Origin: Euryarchaeota archaeon UBA486
GTDB lineage: Archaea > Thermoplasmatota > Poseidoniia > Poseidoniales > Poseidoniaceae
Length of the DNA: 32,018 nt
NCBI GenBank assembly: GCA_002497765.1
Contig: DAET01000071.1
Location: forward strand, 2,907 to 34,924
Direction of reading: 5' to 3'
The notes beneath the pieces were generated by a model that made no database searches, was not told the origin of the DNA, and saw nothing but the letters and a program-made list of their open reading frames with translations. The number at the start of each line of letters is the position of its first letter. The first letter of the stretch is position 1. Of the stretch, positions 10,429-19,500 are shown piece after piece. The translations under genes and the position numbers were made by a program.

Positions 10429-10914
10429 GTGTCTACACCCGAGGACGAACCGTTCTATTCTGGGCTACCGATGGCTCTGGAGGAACTTTCTCCCGAGGCT
10501 GACCTCCCTTACCCGCTCCCCGACGGCGCCCGCGTGGTGACCATCGAGGAAGCGCGTGCATCCCTTCCTGAGGCGCAAAACGTGCTGATGGTGCTGCAAG
10601 CGATGAGCGACGAGGCTCACGACCTCACCAATGAGTTGGAGCTCCTGCTTGAAGGCTACAGCATGACCCATCCTCACGTGCTTGAGGTGGCCGAACACCT
10701 GGGCCGCTTGGTGAATCAATGGCAAGCCAGTGTGGCTCGCCTGGAAAGCATCGGCGCCCGTATTGTGTCGATGGACCCCGGTCGACTCGAATGGTACGGC
10801 GTAGTTGACCACACGATGGCGTTGTTTTCATGGGCAGTGGGTGAAGCCGACATCGAGTGGTATTACCGGATGGAAGAGGGCTTCCCGTCCCGCAAACCCC
10901 TCATAGAGGCATGA
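10429..10914 (+). CDS. DUF2203 family protein
   Basis: 161 aa from GTG 10429. After an acidic N-terminus of about 35 residues it has the DUF2203 pattern: VVTIEEARASLPEAQNVL (the usual FTxEEAxxxLPxL start), a long helical middle, then SIGARIVSMDPGRLEWYG (matching ELGVxVKDxxxGLVDFP) and SWAVGEADIEWYYRMEEGF (matching CWRLGExEIxxWHxxxxGF). The biochemical role of the family is not established. A strong AAGGAG sits 5 nt before the GTG and fixes the start. The cobalamin adenosyltransferase gene begins 23 nt after its stop, so the two form an operon; a link to cobalamin is suggested only by that proximity. Confidence 0.82.
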   Translation: MSTPEDEPFYSGLPMALEELSPEADLPYPLPDGARVVTIEEARASLPEAQNVLMVLQAMSDEAHDLTNELELLLEGYSMTHPHVLEVAEHLGRLVNQWQASVARLESIGARIVSMDPGRLEWYGVVDHTMALFSWAVGEADIEWYYRMEEGFPSRKPLIEA

Positions 10915-10937
10915 CGTGGCAGGGGTGAGGCGCACCC

Positions 10938-11633
10938 ATGGTCAAGATCAATCGAGTCTACACCGGCGGCGGCGACGGCGGCGAATCTTCGCTTGTTGAC
11001 GGTTCCCGGCGCAAAAAATCAGACGCCCGTTTCGATGTGGTCGGGGTTTGTGACGAAGTCAACAGTTGGTTGGGCATGGTGCTCGCTGAACTCGCTCGGC
11101 TTCCCGACCACGAAGACGGCGGCCAACGAACCAATGTTCACCGGGTCCAAACCGTGTTGACCGAGGCCTTGGTTCGTGTTCAAAACGAACTGTTTGATTT
11201 AGGTGCAGAACTGGCGTGCCCACCGGCCACCCTGCCCGAATACATGGTGCTGATATCTCAAGCGCAAACCGATGTGCTGATGGAAGAAATGGATGCGTGG
11301 CTGGCAACGCTGCCCGAGTTGACGAGTTTCATCCTCCCGGCTGGCTCACCCCCGGTCGCCACCATGCACCTCGCTCGAACCGTTGTGCGCAGGCTGGAGC
11401 GAGGCCTTGTTCACCTCGTTGACGAAGAGGGTGAGGGTGCCGTCCGTCCGCTGGCGCTTGTCTACGTTAACCGTCTCTCCGACTGGTTCTTTGTGATGGG
11501 ACGCTGGACCAGCATGATGCTGAACGAAGAGGAGGCCCTTTGGGTGCCGTTGGGGAAGCGACCTGCAGAGAAGGGCGTCGCTCATCGCGTTGACCAAATG
11601 CGGGCCAATGACGGTGATTTCGATTCGCTGTGA
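10938..11633 (+). CDS. PduO-type cob(I)alamin adenosyltransferase
   Basis: Transfers the 5'-deoxyadenosyl group of ATP to cob(I)alamin, giving adenosylcobalamin for B12-dependent enzymes. The 231-aa protein has the PduO/MMAB features in order: KINRVYTGGGDGGESSLVDG (ATP-binding N-terminal segment, usually KIYTRTGDxGxTxLxxG), DARFDVVGVCDEVNSWLG (usually RxxAYGxVDELNSxxG), RVQNELFDLGAELACP (usually IQxxLFxLGAxLA), FILPAGSPPVATMHLARTVV with its RRLER, and YVNRLSDWFFVMGRW. It is somewhat longer than the typical 180-200 aa because of inserts around residues 55-65 and an extended C-terminus. Second gene of an operon with DUF2203. Its stop codon directly abuts the stop of the convergent Nudix gene. 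Confidence 0.92.
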   Translation: MVKINRVYTGGGDGGESSLVDGSRRKKSDARFDVVGVCDEVNSWLGMVLAELARLPDHEDGGQRTNVHRVQTVLTEALVRVQNELFDLGAELACPPATLPEYMVLISQAQTDVLMEEMDAWLATLPELTSFILPAGSPPVATMHLARTVVRRLERGLVHLVDEEGEGAVRPLALVYVNRLSDWFFVMGRWTSMMLNEEEALWVPLGKRPAEKGVAHRVDQMRANDGDFDSL

Positions 11634-12044
11634 TCACTGCGTCCCGTAGAGGTTCACGAACTGTTGTGCCAAACGCACGACGCTCCGAGTTTCATCGTGG
11701 GTGATCGTCTCCAATGCTTGGTCCCAGTCCAGCCAGAGGTAGCCGCGGTGTTCGTGGGAAAGCTCCACCTCCATCGTCTCGGTCTCAGCCACGTACCAGT
11801 AGACTTCCTTGCTTTTGCGCTTGCCTTTGTGGCGGAAGGTGTACTCGGTTCGTTCCTCAAATCCGTTGAGCACGGTGACATCGGCGATGCCGGTTTCCTC
11901 GGCCAATTCTCGAAGCATCGTGGCCGTGCGGTCGCTGTCGTTCTCTTCGACATGGCCTTTGGGAAGGTCCCAGTGGCCCTGCGGGTATTGCAGCAGCAGC
12001 ACCGCCCCGTAGTTGACCAGCACCACGCCACACGAGGTCTCCAT
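11634..12044 (-). CDS. Nudix hydrolase, diadenosine-polyphosphatase (NUDT2)-like
   Basis: 136 aa. It opens METSCGVVLVN, as Ap4A hydrolases of the NUDT2 type do (a-x-G-hydrophobic-hydrophobic), followed by WDLPKGHVEENDSDRTATML and RELAEETGI. This is the Nudix box (residues 30-53) with REL-EE-G intact, but the GX5EX7REUXEEXGU spacing is one residue longer than canonical. YTFRHKGKRKSKEVYWYVAE and EHRGYLWLDWDQALETI match the substrate-side strands of that subfamily. It probably cleaves dinucleoside polyphosphates or sanitises nucleotides. ATG 12044 lies about 32 nt from the box at 12074-12080. The stop abuts that of the adenosyltransferase gene. Confidence 0.88.
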   Translation of the reverse strand: METSCGVVLVNYGAVLLLQYPQGHWDLPKGHVEENDSDRTATMLRELAEETGIADVTVLNGFEERTEYTFRHKGKRKSKEVYWYVAETETMEVELSHEHRGYLWLDWDQALETITHDETRSVVRLAQQFVNLYGTQ

Positions 12045-12073
12045 GTGTCGGCCTCACGGCTTCTCGTTCATGG

Positions 12074-12080
12074 TCATAAC
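12074..12080. promoter_or_regulatory. CATAAC-type TATA-like box between Nudix (-) and DHH (+) genes
   Basis: TCATAAC on the plus strand, centred 26 nt before ATG 12103 of the DHH gene. Its complement GTTATGA lies about 32 nt before ATG 12044 of the Nudix gene. The same CATAAC core occurs 24-26 nt before ATG 28106 and ATG 28927, which supports it as a real element. Confidence 0.5.
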
Positions 12081-12102
12081 GGGTGTTGGCCACCCAACCT
12101 TG

Positions 12103-13119
12103 ATGGACATGGGGCGGCGCCTTCTCGCCATGGGCATCGTTCCACTGCGACGTGAAGAGGTGCCCCACTACACCCGTATCTTGGCCGATTCCGACATGGA
12201 CGGGCTGTTTGGTGCGGCCGTGCTGAAGGCCTTTCGACCCGATGCCACCGTGATGTTTTCTCATGCTGCTGCCCTGCGGGGTGGCTTGAACGACGGGGAC
12301 ATTGACCGCAACACGGTGCTGGTGGACCTCCCGTTTCATCCAGCCTGTGGCTGGTACGTCGACCACCACCTGACCAATCGTCCCGACGAACAGGAAGCCT
12401 CCTCGTTCGCCGCCGACGGTGGAACACAGCACTGGGAAGCCACGCCGTCCGCCGCTCGTCTCGCTTACGAATTGCTGGTGGACATCACCGACATGGAACA
12501 CTTGACGCCGATGATGCCGGTGGTTGATGCCCTGGATTCCGGGGGCATCAGCAAGGAGGCCTTTCTCGAAGACGGCCCCCTCTTGCAACTCTCCCGAACG
12601 TGCACGTCCCGGGACCCGGTTTACATGGAGCACCTGGTTGAGTTGCTGGCTGGTGGCGCTGATTTCGAGGCGCTTATGGCCGACCCTACGGTGAAGGAAC
12701 GATGTCAGCAAGCCAAGGAGGAGCGAACCGCGGTTCAGCACCACGTGGAGGCGAACACGACGGTGGTCAATCGTCTGGCCGTTTGCCGAATGGACGAATC
12801 GGGGTTCCGTAGCAACGGCTACCTCGTTACCGCATGGGCGGGTGACCGAGCTGATGCTTGTTGCATCGTTCACGGCTTCGCAGACGGCGATCTCAATGCG
12901 CCCGACCGCCCGCCGCTCTCTGCGAGCTTCTACGCCAATTCCTTCCTCCCAAACGGTCAGGGCCGCTACGATTTGTCACGAATGGCCACGGCGCTCGACC
13001 CAACCGGTGGCGGCCACGCGAATGCGTGTGGCTGTCGAATCCAGCCGCCGGGTTTGGAGGCCAACATGGCGCACTGGCTTGACATGTGGGCCAAGCGAGA
13101 CACGGTTCTGAGGATTTGA
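12103..13119 (+). CDS. DHH/DHHA1 family phosphoesterase
   Basis: 338 aa from ATG 12103, placed by the CATAAC box 26 nt upstream; the in-frame ATG at 12070 lies upstream of that box. The DHH domain shows YTRILADSDMDGLFGAAVLK (DxDG metal site, residues 29-34), TVLVDLPFHP, and YVDHHLTN (the DHH motif that names the family). A helical linker follows, then a C-terminal DHHA1 domain ending DPTGGGHANACGC (usually GGGHxxAAG), which binds nucleotide or nucleic acid. The family includes RecJ/GdpP-like and NrnA-like enzymes that hydrolyse phosphodiester bonds with Mn2+. Substrate here is unknown; oligoribonucleotides or cyclic dinucleotides are the usual candidates. Its stop lies 1 nt from the stop of the convergent coiled-coil gene. 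Confidence 0.88.
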   Translation: MDMGRRLLAMGIVPLRREEVPHYTRILADSDMDGLFGAAVLKAFRPDATVMFSHAAALRGGLNDGDIDRNTVLVDLPFHPACGWYVDHHLTNRPDEQEASSFAADGGTQHWEATPSAARLAYELLVDITDMEHLTPMMPVVDALDSGGISKEAFLEDGPLLQLSRTCTSRDPVYMEHLVELLAGGADFEALMADPTVKERCQQAKEERTAVQHHVEANTTVVNRLAVCRMDESGFRSNGYLVTAWAGDRADACCIVHGFADGDLNAPDRPPLSASFYANSFLPNGQGRYDLSRMATALDPTGGGHANACGCRIQPPGLEANMAHWLDMWAKRDTVLRI

Positions 13120-13120
13120 T

Positions 13121-13357
13121 TCAGAATTTGCGGGTCATCGTGATGTTGGTGGAGTTTTCGATGTCGATCTCCTCGTCCACCTCTTCGACGGCCTCGGCGG
13201 CCTCAACAGGGGCTTCCTTGAGGCGCTTGACGGTGGCCTTGAGGACCTCGAATTCAATCTCAAGGTCTTCCAGAGCGTCCCGGGTTTCCTCGATGTGCTT
13301 CTCAACGCGAGCCAACACCTTGTTGACTTTCTTGAGGGTACGGTTCTGCCGTGCCAT
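13121..13357 (-). CDS. Small coiled-coil protein
   Basis: 78 aa from ATG 13357 (an in-frame GTG at 13396 would give 91 aa but lies upstream of the TATA-like box). The N-terminus is basic (MARQNRTLKKVNKVLARVEK), the middle is heptad-like coiled coil (HIEETRDALEDLEIEFEVLK), and the second half is very acidic (VEAAEAVEEVDEEIDIE) before a basic end (TMTRKF). No membrane segment. This charge layout suits a small DNA- or ribosome-associated or scaffold protein, but I recognise no family. Confidence 0.75.
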   Translation of the reverse strand: MARQNRTLKKVNKVLARVEKHIEETRDALEDLEIEFEVLKATVKRLKEAPVEAAEAVEEVDEEIDIENSTNITMTRKF

Positions 13358-13378
13358 GGTGGCCGGTTCCGCTGTCCT

Positions 13379-13386
13379 GTTTTGAA
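13379..13386 (-). promoter_or_regulatory. TATA-like box of the coiled-coil gene
   Basis: Reads TTCAAAAC on the minus strand, centred 25-26 nt before ATG 13357; this decides between that ATG and the longer GTG start. Confidence 0.5.
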
Positions 13387-13408
13387 GGTTCTCCACAGGA
13401 AAAGGGGG

Positions 13409-15805
13409 TCACTCTTGCTCGAGTTTGCCGCTTGAATCGACGCCTACCGTGGCCGCGAGGGGCGTATCAGCGGCGCCACTCGCTGCTCCTTCGTGGACGC
13501 CAGCGGGCACAGGTTCATGCCCTTGCAAGAACGCCGGTGCCCACCAGTTCCACTTGCCCATCAGGCGCATGGTGGCCGGCACCACCAGGGCGCGAACCAG
13601 CGTGGCATCAATGAAAATCGCCAGAGCGAGTCCCAAACCAATCTGCTTCAGAATGATGACCGAGGAGAGGCCGAAGGCGCTGAACACCACGACCATGATG
13701 GCGGCCGCTCCGGTGATGAGGCCACCCGTCTTTTGCAGACCGTTGGCCACGGCAAGGGTGTTGTCACCGGTTCGCTCCCACTCTTCGTGAATGCGAGAAA
13801 GCATCAGCACCTCGTAGTCCATGGATAATCCAAACACGATGCAGAACATGATGACAGGGTTGCCCGAATCGATGGGTTGGGCGGTGAAGTTGAGCAGGTC
13901 GGCACCGTAGCCCCATTGGAACACCCACACCAGCATACCAAAGGACGCCGAGATGGACAAGATGTTCATGGCGATGGCCTTGATGGGGATGACCACGGAA
14001 CGAACTTGCAGGAAGATGAGGAAGGTGGTGGCGATGAGAATGAAGCCCAACGCTCGAGGCAGGTTATCGGCGATGGCTTCGAGGTTGTCAGCGTTGTACG
14101 CAGCAAATCCGGCGATGAGCATGCGGTCGTTTTCACCGATCATTTCGTTGAGGAACACGTTGCGTTCATCGCGAAGTTCTTCCACCACCTTGCGGGAATC
14201 AACGCTGGTTTGGTCGCCCACGAGTTGAACCGACATCATCGTGGCGTTGTCGCCCACAAAGGCTGCACGAAGGCTTTCTCGGACCGCCACCTGTTCGGGT
14301 GGCAGGAATTCATCGGGAGTGCTCCAGAAGCCAATGACGTCGTCGGCCGTCATGTTTGGAGCAGGCAGGCCGACACCGATGCCGCCCGAAACGCGTTCGT
14401 CCGCAAGCAATTCAGTCAGGTAGGCGTGTTGCGCCCGCAGGTTGGTCTCGTTGAGCGGGTCAACGCCGTCCGTGTCGATGACGAGGAAGATGGAGTTGGC
14501 CGCCTGGTCGGGCCATTGCTCGTCGATGAGCTCCATGCCTTGGCGAGACTCGTCATCGGGCGGGAGGGCCTGCCACGACGAGAGGGAAAATTCGGCATAG
14601 GCGAAGGGAAGACCGGCGCCGATGAGGAGGATGAGCGTAGGGATGAGGACGGTCCACGGCCGGTCCATGACCCGCTTGGCGATGCGGGCCCACGTCCCGT
14701 CGTCCCTGGCCGACATGTCGATGGCAAAGGGGATCTTGACCTTGTTCACCCGTGGGCCGAGCCAAGCCAGCACGGCGGGCAGCACGATCGTCGAATAGAC
14801 CATGGCGATGGTGACCGCAATCGTTCCGCCAATGCCCAACGAAGGCAGGGAGGTGTTCGTGAAGAAGAGCATACCCATCAAGCCGATAGCGACGGTGATG
14901 CCCGAGTAAAACACGGCCTTGCCCGCCGTGGCACAACTCATGGCCGTGGCCGTGCGGATATCGTGGCCCCGCTCGAGTTCCTCTCGGAATCGGTTGACGA
15001 GGAAGAGGGAATAGTCGATGGAGACGCCGATGCCGATGAGCGAGATGATGTTGGTCGCGTACACTGTCACATCGGTCACGTTGGACAACCAGACCGTCAT
15101 GCCGATGGCGGCAGCCACGGTGCCAACACCCACGCCGACAGGGAGCAATGCAGCGACGAGGGAGCCGAACACGATGCCGAGAATGAGGATGGAGAGGGGG
15201 CCGGAGACCAACTCTGCTTTGATGAGGTCGTTTTTGATACGGTCATCAAAGGTCCAGTCAACGGCGATGCCGTCGGTCATCCAATCCTCAAAATCACCGT
15301 CCAAATTCACGGTGTCATGGAGGTCGTTGATGATGGATTTCGCTTCCTTCCTGTCGGTGGCAAAGGTGACCTTGTTGATGGCGTAGGTGCCGGTTTCATC
15401 GGTGGCGACCACGTCGTCCCGGTCCACGTCGTTGACCTCCCACGAGTACTCGATGCTCACCTTCGCATGAGCTTCAAAATCGGCCAGTGCCGCCATCACG
15501 GCGTCTTGCCATGCCTCGCTCGTATCGTTGAGCGAGGGGTGATACACCAGGTATCGGAAGGACTGACCGCCCTCGTCGTTGTCCGTGGCGAAGCGTTCGG
15601 AGATGAGGCGGCCGGCGTTCACCGATTCAACATCGTCCTCGCCGAACCCTTCAGCCCAGTCAGCCCCCATGGTGAACAGGCCCGTCATGAGCACACACGA
15701 CACGAGACCCAGCGCCATCATGGCCTTGCGTTGGTCGTAGACGAACAGACCGAGCTTGTAGAAGGCCCTGTTCTTGAGCATCTCCGGGTCGGTGGCGCCT
15801 TCCAT
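13409..15805 (-). CDS. MMPL/RND-superfamily membrane transporter
   Basis: 798 aa from ATG 15805. Two homologous halves each carry one hydrophobic helix, a large extracytoplasmic domain, then five or six helices, which is the MMPL/RND plan. First half: KAMMALGLVSCVLMTGLFTM, an outer domain of about 180 residues, then SILILGIVFGSLVAALLPVG. The sterol-sensing-like signature ISLIGIGVSIDYSLFLVNRF is followed by REEL. Second half: TVLIPTLILLIGAGLPFAYA, outer domain, FILIATTFLIFLQVRS, and the matching signature FGLSMDYEVLMLSRIHEEWE. The in-helix aspartates (SIDYS, SMDYE) are the proton-relay residues of this family. It likely exports or trafficks lipids or hydrophobic compounds by proton motive force. 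A GTG at 15856 is an upstream alternative, but a TATA-like box at 15828-15835 lies downstream of it, favouring 15805. Confidence 0.92.
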   Translation of the reverse strand: MEGATDPEMLKNRAFYKLGLFVYDQRKAMMALGLVSCVLMTGLFTMGADWAEGFGEDDVESVNAGRLISERFATDNDEGGQSFRYLVYHPSLNDTSEAWQDAVMAALADFEAHAKVSIEYSWEVNDVDRDDVVATDETGTYAINKVTFATDRKEAKSIINDLHDTVNLDGDFEDWMTDGIAVDWTFDDRIKNDLIKAELVSGPLSILILGIVFGSLVAALLPVGVGVGTVAAAIGMTVWLSNVTDVTVYATNIISLIGIGVSIDYSLFLVNRFREELERGHDIRTATAMSCATAGKAVFYSGITVAIGLMGMLFFTNTSLPSLGIGGTIAVTIAMVYSTIVLPAVLAWLGPRVNKVKIPFAIDMSARDDGTWARIAKRVMDRPWTVLIPTLILLIGAGLPFAYAEFSLSSWQALPPDDESRQGMELIDEQWPDQAANSIFLVIDTDGVDPLNETNLRAQHAYLTELLADERVSGGIGVGLPAPNMTADDVIGFWSTPDEFLPPEQVAVRESLRAAFVGDNATMMSVQLVGDQTSVDSRKVVEELRDERNVFLNEMIGENDRMLIAGFAAYNADNLEAIADNLPRALGFILIATTFLIFLQVRSVVIPIKAIAMNILSISASFGMLVWVFQWGYGADLLNFTAQPIDSGNPVIMFCIVFGLSMDYEVLMLSRIHEEWERTGDNTLAVANGLQKTGGLITGAAAIMVVVFSAFGLSSVIILKQIGLGLALAIFIDATLVRALVVPATMRLMGKWNWWAPAFLQGHEPVPAGVHEGAASGAADTPLAATVGVDSSGKLEQE

Positions 15806-15827
15806 GCACCCGGCGAAAAAAATGGGG

Positions 15828-15835
15828 TATTTGAA
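15828..15835 (-). promoter_or_regulatory. TATA-like box of the MMPL gene
   Basis: Reads TTCAAATA on the minus strand, centred 26-27 nt before ATG 15805, followed by a T-rich initiator region. It implies the MMPL gene can be transcribed separately from the DUF4079-like gene upstream. Confidence 0.5.
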
Positions 15836-15889
15836 TCGGCGTCTCGGGACCTCCACGCACGGTGCGGCTTGGGCTGGCCGGAGGCTGGC

Positions 15890-16360
15890 TCACATCAACA
15901 CGTCAAAGGTGTAGATGAAGCCCAAGAAGGCGTGAATGAACACCATGTAGATGATCAAGTCAGCGGCTCGACCGTGCTTGAGTTTCGCCGTGGTGAACGA
16001 TTCGCCGGCTTGTCGCTGGTTGCGGGCTTGTCGGCCGAGTCGGGTCATGAACACCATCAGACCGAACCCGACAGGGCCCATGAAGCCGTGGAGCGAGCCG
16101 GGGACGAGCGCTGCGAGCACGTCTTCACCCTCGTACCATCCGGTGAAGGCTCGGGCAGCAAAGGCGACGAGAATGACCAGTCCGGTGCCCCACAACAGGC
16201 GCTCGCCGTTGGTTTCGTGGCGAGCGAGGTGCAGGGCTCGTTCCTCGCCTTTGAGTTCGTAGGACTTCTTTCGCCATGCGTATTGCCACCACATCCAGAC
16301 CACCAAGGCGCTCGCCAAGAGCGGGTGGAGCAGGAGGGCAACCGTGGTGATGGGGTCCAT
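15890..16360 (-). CDS. Four-helix membrane protein, DUF4079/cytochrome b561-like
   Basis: 156 aa with about four hydrophobic helices: TTVALLLHPLLASALVVWMW, LLWGTGLVILVAFAARAF, LHGFMGPVGFGLMVFMTRLG and DLIIYMVFIHAFLGFIYTF. Conserved-looking histidines sit at helix ends (LLHPLL near residue 12, the SLHGF helix, KHGR and FIHAF), a layout like DUF4079 proteins and small b-type cytochromes, in which paired histidines can bind haem. The assignment is by pattern only. It lies 84 nt upstream of the MMPL gene on the same strand; the two could be cotranscribed or separate. Confidence 0.7.
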   Translation of the reverse strand: MDPITTVALLLHPLLASALVVWMWWQYAWRKKSYELKGEERALHLARHETNGERLLWGTGLVILVAFAARAFTGWYEGEDVLAALVPGSLHGFMGPVGFGLMVFMTRLGRQARNQRQAGESFTTAKLKHGRAADLIIYMVFIHAFLGFIYTFDVLM

Positions 16361-16525
16361 GCAATCTCATCTCCGGGAGGCGGCATTGGTTCAAGGAAGT
16401 ATGCTTTCCTTTACCAAAACGAGCAAAGATGCCCATCGGTGGGTTGAAAGGGCACCCGTCGTGGCAGGAAACGAGGGGATGAAAGGTTGGACGAATCGTA
16501 CATGGAAACCTGCCTCAAGGCAGCG

Positions 16526-16535
16526 TTTTCAAAAC
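16526..16535 (+). promoter_or_regulatory. Candidate TATA-like box of the PIN-protein gene
   Basis: TTTTCAAAAC, matching the local TTCAAA core, centred 34 nt before ATG 16565. A transcript starting about 26 nt downstream would have a leader of only about 8 nt. If real, the in-frame TTG 16487 and ATG 16502 are upstream of the promoter. Confidence 0.35.
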
Positions 16536-16564
16536 CCAAGTCGGGTGCTGTACGTGTCTCCATC

Positions 16565-19500
16565 ATGAATCGAGAATCCGCTTGGAAGATGCTCGATAAG
16601 CCCCTTCGCGCCCATCTGGTCATCGCTGCCCACGAGCAGGAACCTCCCGCTTCGGACGACGATGACGACCCATCACCTCGGCGACCCGCTATGAACCGAC
16701 CCCGGGGCCGCATGCGCCGGTCGGGGCGCGCCACCGGACCCGCCCACATGTCATGGCTTCACACGCCACAGCAAGTGATGGACGAATCGCCCTACACAAC
16801 GGCGTATCAACTCGCCACGATGCTCGTTCACAAACAGATGGACGCTGACAACTGGGATGAAGCGTGGAACGCTCACGAAAACCTGCTGCGGGAAACCTGC
16901 ATGGTCGAAGGCGTTCACCCTGTGTGGCACAGCATCGGCGAGAAAACCCCGCTCTTGGGTCAGTTCCTCGCCTTCCCGAAAGCCAAAGCCACCAAGGCCA
17001 AGGCCGCCACGAAGATGAGCACGGATTTCTTTTGGGTTGACCCGCGCAACAAAGACGAGGTCATGACCGTGCTCAAACTGGCTGGTGCCGGTGTCAACGA
17101 CCCCGACATCAAGGTGGCGTTGCAAAAGGCCACCAACCAGATCTCCGGCGGTCGAAAACTCGACCTCGACCCACCGCTAGACGACCTGCCCGACGCCATG
17201 GCCTTCATCACCGTCCTTCTGGCCCTCCACGGTGGATATGATGTTCCTGCCGCCGCATGGAAGACGGCCAAGAAGGCCGACAAGGACCTTGCAGAAGCAC
17301 TTGACACCTTCCAACAGCTCGTGGACGGGACGGTGGACGATTGGAACACTGTGATGGCGCTCAGTCGCGAGGATTCATTGACGGAGGCCTGCCGAACGCT
17401 CGCTTGGCAACACGCACCGAGTGAAGCCGAGGCCTGCACGGCTGAACAACTTGAGAACGGGCTCAACCTGCTCGAGGCGGCCAACATTCACGAAGGGCGA
17501 GACCGTTTGACGTGGTGGCGCCTGAACGCCTTGTTGCGAGAGGGGAAGAAAGACCAGGCGATGGATGTCCTTGACGAGCGCCGTCTTGATGCTTCGTCCG
17601 ACGTGACGGACCTGCTCCCCCTCGTGGTGTCGCTGGGCAACGAGCGAGCCAACGAATGGCTGATGCGCTTCCTTGACGATGTTGACGACCAAGCCTTGTT
17701 CCACGTGCTTCAAACCGAGGCGTTGGACCATGCGCTTCGTCTCAAAGCGGCCCAACGCTTGTGCGATGAGCAGGGTCCCATGTGGGAGGAAGGCCGGGCG
17801 ACGGCGCTTGTGCTCCTGCTCGAAGCCCTGGACGTTCACCGTTTAGCGACCGTGTTTGCCTCCGACGGCATGCTGCCATTGACCCACCCTTACATCGCGC
17901 TGCTCGTCAGCCACTTGGCGCCTGCCACCGTTGATGCTTCCCTGCGCGATTCCATCTTCGAATCTCGAACTCAAGCCCTGCAGTCCATCCACGGGGCCGA
18001 GCTTCCCGAGGTTTTGTCGCCGCTTGCCGAGCACTTGTTGCTGTTGATGGAGGGCATTTACAAGGACACGCCCGAGGTGGGGAAGAAACTCAACGCAGCC
18101 GCTCTCAAGGCGTTCTCTCCCATCAGCCGAGCCTTGGCCGGTGATGGTGTGGTCAGTGCAACCCACATTCGCAACATGGGCAGCAGTCTCGACGATCTTG
18201 ACTTGACCCTCATTGAACGTCGTCTGTTTGAGGTGATGCTGCTCACGCTCACGATGAACGGGCATCTGCAAGCCTACAACATCGGGATGGCCAAGTCGGA
18301 TGATGCCGAAGAACTTGACGAGCTGCTGACGAATGCAGCGCTCCCGCTGCGTCTCATTCAGTCCTACTCCGTGCTCATGGTGGAGCACGACCTCGGCCTT
18401 GCCAACCTGGTATCGTGGTACCAAAAGAACGACCCGCTCTCCCCTTGGGCCCCCCTCGCTCGTGCGGCGTTGTTCGCAGCGAACGGGGATGAGTTGAACT
18501 CCGCCCGGGAATACTCACGGGCGGCGGAACTCTTCACCAAGCTGCGTAAAGCAAACTCTCCGACAGAGGAGGCTGAAGGCACCGACGACAACGATTTCGC
18601 TCTGGCCCTTCCCCTGACCCTGTATCGAAAGTCATTGATTCACTACGCTCATGCCACCTCGTGGGCGGAGGCCGTGGACCTGCTGGAGCGCGTCCCCGCC
18701 CTCAAGACCGCCATCACGGAGCGATTCAAACTCTACCTCCGTGTGTGCCACCTTGCAGGTTCGGACACCGACGGGGCTGCACGCTTGATTCGTCAACACG
18801 TCCAGCGACGCATCACGATCACGGAGGAAGACGTTGAAGGGAACCCGGTCGAACGTACCCGCACCACCTACAACGAGGAAGAACTCGATCTTCTGCGAAA
18901 CTACCCGTTCGAGCAGGCCCATCTTTTGCCACCTGAGCCCTTCCTTGGCCGAGTCACAGCCGCCTCAACGCGCATCAGCCGAGATCTTCGTCGGTCTCGG
19001 ACGCAATTCGAGCACCAGTTCCGTCAAGCCATGCAAGGGCCCTCGCCCTCCATGGAGGAGATTTACGAGATTGCAAAGAACGCTGCAGAGGAAGGTGCGT
19101 TTGAAGGTCTGATGTACCTTGAGCGAGCCCAAAACTCAACCAAATTCTCCATCACGGCCCGCAACCGATTGGCGGGTGTGGAACAGGCCCTCTTCTCCCA
19201 GTACAAAGAGGACATTCCGACCTCAAAGCGACGTTTCCTCCACAATCTCTCGCTCTCTCCGCTCGTCATCGTTGACACGAACGTCCTCGTTGACGCCCTG
19301 GTGGAGAAGATGTATCAGCGGATGAACCTGGTGTTCGAAACCAACCTGAACATCCTCGGCTCCAACCGGTTCCACCGCATTCTGCTTCACCATGCTCAAG
19401 CCAAGCGATTGAAGATGATGATTCCCGATGATGTCCGAGGTGAACTCAAGCAGTTCGCCAAGGACCAGCGGCTGTTGCCTCGGTTCCGTTCCGCCATGGT

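Noticed and set aside
13877..16447. Plus-strand open frame of 856 codons
   Set aside because: It is antisense to the MMPL and DUF4079-like genes, and its product is a low-complexity Gly/His/Asp/Glu/Val-rich string with no fold pattern, as expected from the shadow of GC-rich coding sequence.
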